Positions 1 through 12,458 of a DNA stretch of 64,000 nucleotides are shown here, piece after piece. The translations under genes and the position numbers were made by a program. Under the pieces are notes generated by a model that saw nothing but the letters and a program-made list of their open reading frames with translations, did no database searches and was not told the DNA's origin. This DNA is from Stereocaulon alpinum (lineage: Eukaryota; Ascomycota; Lecanoromycetes; Lecanorales; Stereocaulaceae). The stretch lies in the NCBI GenBank assembly GCA_018257865.1, contig JAEUBA010000007.1:1-64000 (forward strand), written 5' to 3'. How positions within the stretch are numbered: the stretch's first letter is position 1; each line of letters starts with the position of its first letter.

Positions 1-3000
1 GAGCTAAATAGTACTTAGTAATCTTATCTACCTCCTTACCTTATTACCTAAGCTACCCTAAAGGAGTAGGGTTATTATTATAGTACTTACTACGTTAAGT
101 TAGGGTAATATTAGCCTAATCTAGGCCCTTATAGACATATTTATATAGATAGAAAACCGACTTAATAGAGCTATAGATCTTAATATTAATATAGCTACTA
201 TATTTCTTTAATAAATAAGGATTATACGGAATAACCTATCTATTATTAATATTTATATTTTCGAGAGGCTCCGTAAATAGACGTTTATACTAAGGGTAGC
301 TCCTATTAGGGGCGAATTTAGTCTAGTTATAAAAATCCTTAGGGAAGCTCTTACTATAATAATTCTTCTCTTTACTATAGTATATATTATTAGGGTTGCT
401 AGTATAGCGATTATAGACTATATACTATAGAACTAACTTATAGAGCTTCTTATCAGCTCCTTTATTAGGTATAAATACTTAGACGACGCTATCGATATCT
501 TTAATAGTATAAATCCGATCCTCTTCCTATATAATTAATAAAATATAGGCGTGTGGTAGTCCTCGCTTTTAAAACTTAATTATAAAGTAATAAGTAATAT
601 TAATACTAAGTATATAGAGCTTAAGGAGGTCGTATATAAGCTTATTAAGCTTCTGCTTAAATATATAGGCCGTTAGATTATAACGGTACTCTTATATCTA
701 GCTAGGCTTTAGTAGATTTTGAATATTAGGCTACTTAGGATTATACGTAAAGGTAATAAAGTACTTAGGTTTACCCCTTTTCTAAACGATCGTTATTACG
801 TCTTATATCTTCGCCTTTATATATTATAGGCTTTCTAGTATTATAGCTGGTAGTATAGTTACTTTAGACCTAAAATTCTTAAGAGAGATACTAGGGTTAG
901 TACTAAGCCTATCTATAAGCCCTAAGTAGTAGTTAACTTAGATAGTTTACTAATTTCGCCTATACTAATTTAGATCGTTTATCTTAATTAAAGCTTAGAT
1001 ATTAGTAACCTAGTAACTAAAAAGACGCCCCCTATTTAGTATATAACTAAAGTAAGGTAAATAGATCTATAGTATAGTTAGATTTAGAAGGAAGATATTC
1101 TAACCTAGAAATATTATAATCTAACTTAGGGTAATAAAAGATACTTACCTATATCTACTTTATATAAAACTGATATCTTATTAATTATATAGATCCTCTA
1201 CGCCCTTAAGGTATATTATTACTGTTAGTATTAAGGTTATTTTCTTACTCTAAGTTGTTACTACTATCTTCTTACTCTAGATCCTCCGAAAACTGGAAGT
1301 TATAGCGAGATAGTATACTAGCGGTATAATTACGCTGCGATATATATAGTAGATAATCGCTAGGAAGCTGTCGACCGGCTAATAAGATATAATTATACTA
1401 TAACTACTCGCTAAATAGGAATAGTAAGATATACTATAGAGCTATATAAGAAGGATACTACTTTAGGATTATTATAAGACCCCCCTCTTTAGTTTCTATA
1501 TAGATATTACGTTTAATACGACCCTTTTTCCTATCGGTAGGTATAATTATAATATAGGCGACCTTAGTAGACGTAGGGCGATTATATATACCCTTATTTT
1601 AATATTTTAGATTAAGCTACTAAATACGTATACTTATTATCTTAATTAGATATCTTTCCTTATCCTCCTTTATATAATCGAAGTAAGTCTTAAAACCTTA
1701 AGTATATAGATTAATAGTACGTAGGATATACTATAGCTGAGTAAGGGTAGCTAGATCTATACCCCCTAAATAGTACTACTAAGTATCTAGTTACTCCTAT
1801 ATACTATCTAGGGTATAGATTTAAGTAAACTTCGCCTGTTCGCTATTATCTAGTATAAGAGGCCTTATATAATAGTAGACTAACCCCTAGATTCGGAACG
1901 TAGTATGGCCTATATTAAAGTCGATATTATTAGCTACCTTACTAGTAAAGGAGAGGCTATTATTATAGCTAATAATATTTTAAATAAACTCTTTACTATA
2001 AGTAGTCCTACGGCGTATAGGGTACCTATCTACTAAGATATCTTTAATTTTATAGAGTAAGTTATTTATTTTATACGCTATAAGCTTACGGTCCTTTTCC
2101 GATCTATTAGGTAATAGATCGACCTCTTCCGGCTTATATAATTAATTAGGCGGTAGCTAATTATTCTTCCTATTATTATAGTATAGCCACCGATTATCAG
2201 GCCTACGTTCTATAGGCTAAGACTAAATAGTATAGTAGGGGTAGGTATTAGATATATTATAGAAACCTTTATTAATTATAAAGAGCTTTACGTCTTTAGC
2301 CGCAGCTGGGTCCCTATATAATTAGAATATAGCCCTATTCCTTAGCTGATATAGGCTACGCCGGCGACTAGGGTAGTCTAAGCTATAGTCTTCTACAGTT
2401 CGTTTCTAGTAGGCGTAGTAGCGTAGAGTGCGCTTAGAGTATACTAGTTTAGGTAGGGGAGTAATTAAGTTAATATCTATAAACTTAGTAAGTGCTAACT
2501 TAGTAATATCTTCTAGAGTAGGAGCTAGTAGAGGGACTCTTTATAAGATTACTATCTATAACCTTAGATTAATAGGGGTGCTATTACGCTATATCGCCGA
2601 ATAGCTATAAAGGTAGGAGTTATAGGATAAATATTAAAAAAGCTAACCTAAATAGTTCCTAGGCTCTATATCCCTTAATATAATATTTAGATTACGAGTA
2701 TTTAAAGCTGCCCTCTACTTCCTCCCTACTCTATCTCTTATACTACCCTAGTTACTACTATTTATATTATTATTACGCTTACTAAGGACTATCTACGCGC
2801 TTATCTATAGTTAAGCTATCGCTGGGGAAGGGCTCCTAGGGGAAGGGATAGTATTTTCGCGTAGAGGTTAGTTAGGGGTAGCCCTAGTCTTTCTACTAGC
2901 CCTAGGTCGTATCCTACCTCTTATCCTACTATTAATAGTATTACTACGCTTAGTAGGAGCTATATAAGGCCTCTTTAGAGGTAGTAGAGTTAGTAGGGAT

Positions 3001-3509
3001 AAATTAGTAGGAGTAGACTTATTAAGGACGTAGTTAGGGCGTTTCTAATTCCGTAGCTTTCGTATAAGGTACAGCTTATCTATAATAGGATAAGTAGGAT
3101 TAGATTAAGATATTACTAATAGTAGGACATTATTAGCTATATATATAGAAATAATCTATAGAGTAATAAAAAAAGGACTAAGAAGTATAGGTATTAAAAA
3201 TAATAAACCTTAGGCGGAATAGATCCGTATAGGAAGAACTAGTATAGAAAATATTAATTAGAGTAAAACTTTATTAAAACTATATTAATTTTAATAATTC
3301 CGGCGTTATTAGAAAGCGTATAAAAAGTATTATAATATATAGTTAAGTAGATAATATTATATAGGTAAAGTTCTAAGTGCGTATAATACGAAAAAATAAA
3401 GATATTTTAATAGTTGATAGAGTCTTGGTATCTTAATTCTTTTAAAAACTATTGGTTAGAATAGCTCGGGAGATCTACAGGGTCCCAATTGCCGATTTTC
3501 TATTATAGT

Positions 3510-4343
3510 AAGAAAGATAGCGGATATACTAGAATTTATTAAGGAATAATCCGCTTAGAGCTATATATAGATAACGGACTAAGCGAATTACTACTAAGCT
3601 AATATATTCTATAAAGTAGGAGATTTAGTCTTCCTATCTAGCAGAAATATTACTATAGTACGGTTAAGTAAGAAGCTTAATAATAAGATACTAGGGTTAT
3701 TTAAAGTTATAGAGAAAGTAGGATATTCCTACCGCCTAGAGCTCCTAGTAAGTATATAGATCTATAATATATTCTACCCTAGCCTATTATATAAGGCTGT
3801 AAGCGATCCCCTATCTAGATAACGCGCCGAACCGCTAGGGCCGGTAATTATTAATAATAAAGAGGAGTAGGAACTAGACGAGATATTAGACGCCTAATAG
3901 ATAGAAAAGAACCGCCGGCTGTAGTTCTACGTCTAGTAGAAGGACGGAGGGAAACCTAACCGTTAATAGTATAATATAGATAGTAATAAATTTAAAAACG
4001 TAGCTAATATTATCGCAGATTTCTACCGCTGCTACCTAGGGAAGCCTAGCGGTCTGAGCTAATAGGAGACCGCTTATACGTATTAGGGTTAATACTTTCT
4101 AGAGGGGGGGGGTGATATTATAGGCTAGCCTTTCGTTAATTACTTACTAGTATTTCTTTCGTTACTTGCTAATATTTATTAAACTTCTTGCTAGTATCTA
4201 ACGCTAGGCCCCTTTAGCCTTAGCGCCTAAGCGCGTCCCTAATATATCTTATACACGCTCTATATATATAGCTTTCCTTCCTTAGATTTATTCTCCTAGT
4301 CTAATAACACCCCTATTAACTCGCTCTAGGCCGGCCCCTGATA
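3510..4343 (+). mobile_element. 3' fragment of a Ty3/gypsy chromovirus (integrase C-terminus, chromodomain, LTR)
   Basis: Reading plus-strand codons through the stops from about 3515 gives the integrase C-terminal pattern: ADILEF, then KVGDLVFLSSRNI (about 3610-3650), then SKKL, then an HNVFHPSLL-like motif. A chromodomain follows (EELDEILDA near 3850, then FKNV, then FYRCYLGKP near 4050). This order is typical of fungal chromoviruses. A purine-rich run at 4101-4112 is the expected polypurine tract and sits directly before the LTR. The upstream reverse transcriptase, RNase H and integrase core are not recognisable in the window, so the element seems truncated at about 3500. All coding capacity is lost. 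Confidence 0.75.
4113..4343 (+). repeat. 3' LTR of the plus-strand gypsy fragment
   Basis: The repeat starts with TG directly after the purine tract and ends in GATA, which I read as mutated GACA. It is an inverted copy of 4618-4845 along its full length. The sequence to its right reads as integrase of the minus-strand element, so this LTR marks an insertion into that element. Confidence 0.75.
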
Positions 4344-7300
4344 ATAGCTAGAGTAGCGATTAGATATAGCTCGCTATAAGTTAAATACCTTCTAGTCTAA
4401 TTAAGCTGATAGCTTAGGTAATATATAATATAGGCTCAAAGGTACTTTAAGAGGTACTTAATAAAGATTAAAGGTATAATATAATTATAGGTTCTATAGT
4501 ACCCGCTATAGAAATTATTATTATAGGCTAGCTTAAACACCTTATATTATAGGGACTTAGGAATATAAAGATATTAGCGTCCTTCCTAACTTATAAGGTA
4601 AATTAAACCTTCCCTCTTATTAGGGGCCGGCCTAGAGCGAGTTAATAGGGGTGTTATTAGACTAGGAGAAGAAATCTAAGGAAGGAAAGCTATATATATA
4701 GAGCGTGTGTAAGATATATTAGGGACGCGCTTAGGCGCTAAGGCTAAAGGGGCCTAGCGTTAGATACTAGTAAGAAGTTTAATAAATATTAGCAAGTAAC
4801 GAAAGAAATACTAGCAAGTAATTAACGAAAGGCTAGCCCGTAACACCTCTTCCGGAACTAAAAACCTTCTAGTAAGTTTTCCTCTCTATCTTCTAAGATA
4901 TTAAGGGCCTTCTTCTATTACTTATCCTTAGTATAGGCCTCTATTAGATGTTACTTAAATCTATTATCTATTTCTACTAAGGTAGCGTAGTAGCCGAAGA
5001 CTTTAGGGAGAAGGGCCTCGCGCTTAGCGCCGTTAAGTTAGATAGTTACGCTATAAAGGTAGTTTAGAATATTAGCCTTTTCGGCTACTAGTATATTAAC
5101 CTACGCCTTTAGGCGCGAAAGGGTATCTAGTACTATATTAGAGGCCCCTAACTTATACCTAATTAATAGATTAAAGGAGGAAAGATATTAGGACGCCTAG
5201 ACTAGGCAGAGGTTAAGCTTATTTATTAAGGATATAGAGAGGGAAGTCTACCTTAAAATTAGAATAGCCGCAGAATAATTAGTATAGATAATAGCGGGGG
5301 ACTTTTTGATAGAATTAATTATATACCTAATCTTCTTAACCGCCTATATAATACCTACGACTTCTAGTTCGGTTAGCTAGTAGTTACGTTCAGCAGTATT
5401 AATATTTCTACTAAGGAATATAATAGGTTATACCGTAGTTCTTTTAGTATTATTATTATCTAACTTATAATAGACTATAGTAGTAAATCCCTAGACCTTA
5501 GATATATCTAGATTAATATAGAGTTACTAATTCCGGTCGTAATATATAAGGAAGGTAGGAGACTTAAAGGCGTCTTAAAGGTCGTAGAAAGCTTTAAGTT
5601 CCTCTATAGTAGGTTTATAGTATAGACGACTTAATAGCTACTTATAGGATAGACCTAAAAGCTACTTTATAGTAGGCTTTACTATAGGGGTAGTAGGGCC
5701 GCTAAAGCCTCCGGTAGGACCGTTAGGGCTAGTAGGGGAGGTTACTAGTATATCTTAAGTAAGGCGTATTCTACGGTCCTATAATAGTTAAGCTCGTTAA
5801 GTATAGCGGGGAATAAATAAGCGAAGCTAATTAGTTAGACCTAAGAAGGTCTCTAACTACCGAAGGTTTCTAGGGAAGTATAATATAGTAATAGCGCGAA
5901 TCTTTTCGTCTGCTATTAATATATCTAAACTATTAACTCGCTACCCTAGTAGTATAATAGAAGGATAACCTAGATAGGATTTTATAGGTACTAGGGAGAT
6001 TCCTTTAGCTTAAAGCAGTAGGAAAAGCTAGTATAGGTATCGGAGGTACTCCGTAAGGGTATAGCTAAAAATAATAATATTATTAATAAAGGCTCTTATA
6101 AAGGTATAGAGGGGACGTAGTATAGCGTCGGTCTACTACTATATATAAGGGGGAGATCCCTTATAGCCTATTAATACTATAGTAGATTCCTCCTAGCCTT
6201 AATAACTAATAATAGTAAGCTTATACCGATCCTCTACCTTAACGTAGAACTAATAGAAATAGCCTACTATATTAATAGTCGAAATAAATTAGTAGCTAGC
6301 GATAAGGGAAATTATATTAGATTATAGGGGTAGAGGGTAGCTGTTATCTTTAGTAATAGTATTTAGCCCTTAAATATTAATTACTATACGCCCTTTCTTT
6401 CCCTATAGTATTTCTCTCTAAATAATAAAATAGGGCTAGCTAAAAGAAGTAGGTTAATCTATAAAACGTAGCTTACCTTACGTATATAGCTTATCGAAGG
6501 TATTATCTACTACCTATCTATCTTTCTAGCTAAGGGGATAGACTCTTAAAGCCTTTAGCTAAGCCCCTACCTTAAGTCTAATAGGTATCTATTATTTCTT
6601 AGGAATATTAGTAGTCTTCCCTAGATCCGTAAATATATCCTTAAAGCTGGATATAAGACCTACTAGAGTAGTAGCAGTGTTATAATCGCCGTAGATAGTA
6701 ACGCTATTAGGTAGTAGATATTCCTTAGAAGGGTCTATCCGCGCAGTAGATAACGCTAAAGAGGAGGTCCTAAAAGCTAAATTAGACTAGTCTGGTATAC
6801 GCTATCCGTAGGTAGTAAGAGATTCTGCTTTAGGCGAAACTATATAGTAGCTATAGCTATTATACTCTACTATAGTACTTAGCTTAGTATACCTTAAGAG
6901 TTTAATAGGATAAGGGGTAGTATTTTTAACCTTAACGAATAATATTATAGAATCGACGACGTGCGTATAGACGCCTCCTTAATATCCGAGCCTATAATAG
7001 GATTAGGGCTCGAAGAGGAAGTCTTAGTTATTAGAAATTAAGCTATAGTATATAATAGGGATATCTATAATAGAGTTCGGAGCTATAGTATATATATAAT
7101 AGGTTTTAATAACTTAACGTAGTTAAGAGTATAGCTTCGCTACGCAGTAGATTAGAATTCTAATATTATTATATTAAGTAATTATTGCCTTCTACTTTCT
7201 TAGATTTAGTAGAATACTATAAGTCTTAAGTACCCTAGTACCTATAAGTATGTTAGCCTTTAGATTATCCGTAATATATACTTCTATAGCGAGTTTCGCT

Positions 7301-9950
7301 ATAGTAGGACCTTAGCTATTAATACTATTAATATATAGGTTAAGGTTAAGGAACTCTAATACTACTAAGACCTTATTACCGAAGCTACGTACTAGGATAT
7401 AAGATACTATATATTTAACCTTTACCTTAAAGTCTAGTATATATTAGCGGAGGAATTTATAGTCCCTAAGGGTAATAGGGTAGCTAAAATTAAGGTAAAT
7501 ACTTAACTTAGGGCTATCCGAGCTGAAGCTAATATTAGAGGTAGTATATTCGGAACTACGGAAGGTATATCCTAATAGATAATCCTAGGACGGTAATATA
7601 GAAGATTCTATAACGCGTAGTATAGATAGCTTTAGGTATTTAGACGTAAGGTTTATTAAAGTAGGTTCTAAGCCTATAGTAGAAAACTGCGGGTAAGAAG
7701 TAGTAGATTCTAGAAATAGTTTTAGGCTAGTAGTAATAAGCTCCGTCTTAGTAACCTTCTAGCAGTTATTACGGAGGTATAAGAATAATATATTATAAGA
7801 ACTAAAAGTAGCCTAATAGTATTTATAATAATAGTAGACCTCTACTAAAGTAGTAATAAAATTAATATCTATATCCTTTAGGCTAGTATACTCGTTAGGT
7901 ACTTCTAAATAGAATATATACTATTCGCTATCTAAGGTACTAGCCTTATTCTCCTCTATCTCGCTATAGTAGCCCTAATCTTCCTTATACTAATTATATT
8001 CCTTATTCTCTTCCGTTACCGTAGTATAGTATACCCTCTAGGGTTAAGGTAGCTAATTTCTATTTTAACGAAAAGGCGGGGTATTATTATAGTAAGGTAG
8101 AGTATTACTATATTAGCGAGAACCTAACCCGTTTTACTAGAGGGTAGGCCCTACCGTAATTTAGTAAGGTTAAGGAGGAGCGGGGAGCTATAGCTACTAC
8201 TATAGGCGAGGCTAATTAGTCTAATAGCTTTAATAGCTTTAATAGCCTTACCCTTATACTAGTACTAGGTTACTATAAGACTAATTTTCTTAATAGCGTT
8301 ACTAGTACTAGGGATTATAAGTATTATTCTAATAGTAAGAGGGTATAAATAGCTACTGCGGTCTATAGTTTTAGTTACTAGAACTAAAGGACCTAAACGA
8401 CGAACCCCTTAGGTTATTATACTAACCGGTGTTATTACTTCGCTAAGAAGGGCCTTACGGAAGGCTTTAGCTACTAGGAGCCGTAGTACTACTATTTAGG
8501 CGTATTCGTATAGCCTTCTACTACTACTAATACTTCCGTCGGTCTATTACTATAAGGAATTGGTTCAGCGTAGCAGCTATATTAGGAGGGTTAATATTAG
8601 ATTAAAATTCTATATCTAAGCTATTCTATATTATATTAAGCTAGTTATAAATGGTATCTAGCTTAGCTACCTTCGCTGCGTAAATAATAGCTATTATATA
8701 CTCTCTAGGCTCCCTACGTTAGAAAGTATCGTTAATTATATATTTCTCTTTTAGTAAGTAAGCTATACTGATACTCTTTAGGGCTCTAAAACGCTCTATT
8801 AAGAATAATACCTATTCTTCTAATTCGTAGCTATATATAAGTAGGCGTTTCTCTCTATTAGTAAGCTACGACGTATACTATTCGAGAGCTTCGCCGCGAA
8901 GGTATAGTTATAAGTTCGCGCGAACGAACTCTACCCCTCTAGTATAAGCTATATCCTTAATTCTATTAATAAAAATAATAATATCCTAAAAGAAAGTTTC
9001 TTTTCTAGTATATTCTATTCTTAGAGCTATATCTAAGGATTTGTTATTATAAAACGGATCGAAAAACCTAATATCTCCTAGGTTAAAGCGGGGACTTAGG
9101 GGGCTATTATTAGACTCCCTAGGGAGTCTAGGTACCCCTAGGGGTCCTTATAGCCTAGGAGGGCCTTAAGGGAGTTAATTCTCCCTTATAAAGCGGGAGA
9201 TAGTATTCGTAATTATTACCTTAATATTAATATTACTTAGTATCTATTACCTACTACTATTACCTATAGCACCGGAATCCGCTATATTATAATATATCTC
9301 CTCAGTAGCTTAAGATACTACTTAAGAAGTAGTAGGAGGTATCTTATTATCTAATTACTAAGATAAATTACTAGTTAGTGGCGTAACTATACTTTATTAG
9401 AGGTAGTACTTAAAGGCCTTAACGTCTATCCGTAATACCGCTTTATCGACTACCTAGCTATCCGGCTAGGCTACCTAAGGAGTAAAGCCTAGGTCTGCGG
9501 AAGCCTCTTATATAGCTAACCTAGTACGGGTTATCTATACTAATAGTTCTTATAAACGGACTCGTTCTAGCTGAGGGTATACGGTAGTAATACTCCTAAT
9601 AGCAGAATAGGTACTCTATAAGATAATATTATAGTAGGCGTATCTACTCTCTAAGAATAAGTAGAGCTAGTATACCTTAATAATAATACTACGGGGTAAG
9701 TCTTATATTAGAGGTAGTAATAATAATAAAGAAGCTAGCTTAGCTATTTCCTTCTACTAGAATAATAAAAGAAGTACGATATAAGAGTATATAAGTAGGA
9801 AGTAATTAATAGGTTCTAGAAGGCTTTTATAATAAGTAGTAAGGTAAGGAGGTTCCCTTATAAAAGTAGGAATTTATTAGGAAAATAAGGTAGGAGGTAC
9901 CTACCTTCCGTTCTATAGTTAAGATATACTAAGCGTTCCTTCCTAATTCG
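4344..9950 (-). mobile_element. Degenerate Ty3/gypsy retrotransposon (gag-pol), minus strand
   Basis: Reading right to left, the minus strand keeps the order of a gypsy polyprotein. A gag-like region lies between about 9900 and 8000. A protease region (ANILIGTRVLKTY) lies near 7200-7280. Reverse transcriptase runs from about 6450 to 5700 (GLNTITKD..YPLPL; AFINNIIIFSYT at 6061-6100; SFLGYPS-like; RDLEFF-like). RNase H spans about 5560-5100 (LSRNINTAERNY, then TELEVVGII). The integrase zinc-binding region is split by a solo LTR, with its second half at 4344-4617 (FYSGYYRTY). The frame is largely kept and most lesions are RIP-type stops. The integrase core and both of its own LTRs were not found. 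The right end is approximate. Confidence 0.75.
4618..4845 (-). repeat. Solo LTR with 5-bp target-site duplication
   Basis: On the minus strand the LTR starts TGTTACGGGC and ends CCCTAATA (mutated TGACA-type end). It is flanked on the plus strand by CCTCT at 4613-4617 and 4846-4850. Removing the LTR and one copy of CCTCT rejoins the minus-strand integrase frame exactly (FRKR into EGLIYL). That supports a precise insertion followed by LTR-LTR recombination. It is the same LTR family as 4113-4343. Confidence 0.8.
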
Positions 9951-10507
9951 GTGACTTATATAGTATAATAAGGTAAGGCCTAAAAGGCCTAGTAGGCTAG
10001 CTATAGCGTAGTAGAAGCTATAGATATAGTATTCCTCTTTTTAGTAGATATAGTCTTACCGCTTATACCTATCTAGTATTAGGGCTCTACGGGTCGGCTA
10101 GACGGTTATTATTATATTATAATAAGGTCGGAGCAGTAAAATTACGGGTGCGGATATAGCGGCGTCGACCTACTTATAGACCTACTAGTAGAAGGCGTTA
10201 ATAGGAGGTAGGGTACTACTAACTGCTAAAGGCTTTAATAAGGAAGTAAGATAAGTACGGAAGCGTCTTATAAGGGCTATTAGGGTCTTTGCGAACTAAG
10301 CTTTAGAGTTTCCGAACGGAAGATAAGCGGAGGTGGGCTGGATTTAGTACTATAAAGATAGCTGTTAGTATATAAGACGATTAAATAGTATCTCTATACA
10401 TTAGTTTTAGCTACTAAAGCCGTTACTACTATTATTATAGCCTAATTCTATAAGAGTATAAGATAGTTCTATTCTTATCTAGCTATTATACTACTTCTAT
10501 TAGGTAC

Positions 10508-10535
10508 TAAGCTCTTAGTGCAAGCTAAGAGCTTA
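10508..10535. repeat. Perfect 11-bp inverted repeat (stem-loop)
   Basis: TAAGCTCTTAG at 10508-10518 pairs with CTAAGAGCTTA at 10525-10535 around a 6-base loop. It lies between the gypsy element and the LINE. Its role is unknown. Confidence 0.6.
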
Positions 10536-11449
10536 GCACTACGGTTAGACTAAACCATAATAAAGGAATACTATAATAGAGGAACTATAACACTTACTAA
10601 GATCTATAGGGATAGGGTTAGCGAAATAGTAAATACCCTAAATAGCCTATAGAAGCTAGCTAAGTAGAGTAAGAATCGTAGTATTTAAGGCCCCTTATAT
10701 ACGCCGCAGCTAGAAGATACGGACGGGCGTAAGGTAATAAGTAGTAAAGGGAAGGCGAAGATCCTAGCGGAGACGTTCTTCCTAAAACTATAATAGGCGG
10801 ACCTAAAGGATTTAGAAGGATATAACTACCTAGAAGGTATCCCCTACCCGCTAATTATAAGATAAGAGGTCTAAAGGGTAATCCTTAGGATAGTACCGAA
10901 TAAAGCGCTAGGGCTAAGCGGTATCCTAAATAGTATCCTAAGACTACTAAAGCTAGAAATTACCTAGCCGCTTATAAAGCTATTCTAAGCTTACGTAAGT
11001 AAAGGGTACTACTTAGAATAGTTTAAGGAGTCTATTATAGTAGTACTACGAAAGCTCTTTAAGGACGATTACTTAAAACCTAAGTTATATTAACCTATAG
11101 CGCTATTAGATACTATAGGTAAGATTCTAGAGAGCGTTATCGCTACGCGAATAGTAGCGCTTATAGAATAATACGAGCTTCTTCCGCTAACCTACTATAG
11201 CAGCCGTAAGCTTAAATCTATAGAACACGCCCTCTATTATATTATAGAGACGATTATAGCGAGTTAGAATAGGGGTGAGACCGCTTTAATACTCTACCTT
11301 AATATCGCTAGGGCGTATAATAATATCTCCTATAAGAGACTATTATATAACCTTAGGAAAAGGAGGATACCCGCCTAGCTAGTTAGCTAGGTTAGGGACT
11401 TCCTTAAAGACCGCTGAACTAAAATTAAGCTGCCTAAAGCTATCTATAA

Positions 11450-11807
11450 TATTACGGGTAACCCCGCAAGGTTACGGGCAAGGCACGTGATAGGGTTAAT
11501 AGGTAAAGGACACTTAGGAGAGGACCTAGTAATATAAGTAATCTAGGGTATATTAGGTAGATCACTAGGTAATATAGTAGATATAGGGCCAGATCACCCT
11601 AATTATAACAGGGCTTAGTATAATTAATGGTGAATATATAAGGAAGGGTTTTCCTTTGGCAGGAAGTCTTCTTATCTCCTTATATTCAACTTATATAATA
11701 GAGAGGAGTCTTAGCTAAAGATAATTTAACGACTATCTATCTCTATTACCTTCTAGTGCTTAATATACTGTGTGATTTACCCGTAGGAGTTAAACTACCC
11801 CGTTATA
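11450..11807. repeat. Solo LTR inserted in the LINE reverse transcriptase
   Basis: The segment starts TATTACGGGTAA (mutated TGTTACGGG) and ends ACCCCGTTATA (mutated TTACA). It is flanked by TATAA at 11445-11449 and 11808-11812. Removing it with one TATAA copy rejoins the LINE reading frame (KAIYN into the GIPQGSP region). It contains a TATA-rich stretch near 11635. It is longer than, and different in sequence from, the 4618-4845 LTR. Confidence 0.75.
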
Positions 11808-11956
11808 TATAACTAGACGGCTTACCCTAATAGAATCCTATAAGGGTCTCCGCTATCACCTATCCTATACCTCTTCTATAATACTAATATAATCGAGGCA
11901 GAAGGCGTGATTAGGTACGTAGATAATATAATATTTATTAGTATAGGTAAGACTAC

Positions 11957-12124
11957 TGTTACGGGCTGGGCCTGGGTAGATTCCTAGGTGGTGCGCCCGG
12001 GGCATTCCTATATATAGTGGCCTAGGGCAAAGCTCGTCGAGCTTTGTTTGTGCTCTTTTGCCAGGCGCGGGCCAGTGGTGCAGCGGTTAAGCCCCAGAAT
12101 AGGCCCTAGGGTCGACCCGTAATA
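11957..12124 (+). repeat. Left LTR of the TRIM-like element
   Basis: It is 168 bp and starts TGTTACGGGCTGGG. It keeps several TG/CA dinucleotides that the right LTR has lost; its own mutated end reads CCCGTAATA. Confidence 0.75.
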
Positions 12125-12162
12125 TAAATAAAGCTCAACCCTAGGGTCCTAAGTTCGAGCCC
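12074..12162 (+). other. tRNA-like A-box and B-box within the TRIM element
   Basis: AGTGGTGCAGCGGTTAAG at 12074-12091 resembles a tRNA A-box, and AGTTCGAGCCC at 12152-12162 resembles a B-box. A second B-box-like GGTTTGAGTCC lies at 12382-12392. The A-box is repeated in the right LTR. The spacing is too long for a plain tRNA gene and no cloverleaf was found, so this is best read as a tRNA-derived or polymerase III-type internal promoter carried by the element. Confidence 0.4.
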
Positions 12163-12458
12163 CTCCGTAGTTGGAGTACTGTGGCGTGCGGCGGTTGCGC
12201 TGCGGGCGAATTATACAGCGATTGCGCTCAGGCGGATCGGGTGCGGGCAGTAGCTCCGGGGCGGAGTATTAGCTTATTAGGGGCTTATAGCGTATCTTAT
12301 TTCACACGCGCTAGGGGGCAATTCTATATTTAATCTTCCGTAGTTAGGGCACTGTGGTTGCGGCGGTTACGCGTAGGTATAGGTTTGAGTCCTATTACTA
12401 CAGCGGATTAGGCGCGGGCAGTAGCTCTGGGGCGGAGCCTCCTAGGAGGGGGAGGTAG

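Noticed and set aside
8425..8470. Plus-strand CYYFAKKGLTEGF resembling a CCHC zinc knuckle
   Set aside because: Two of the four ligands would need transversions, which RIP does not make, and the surrounding coding strand is minus.
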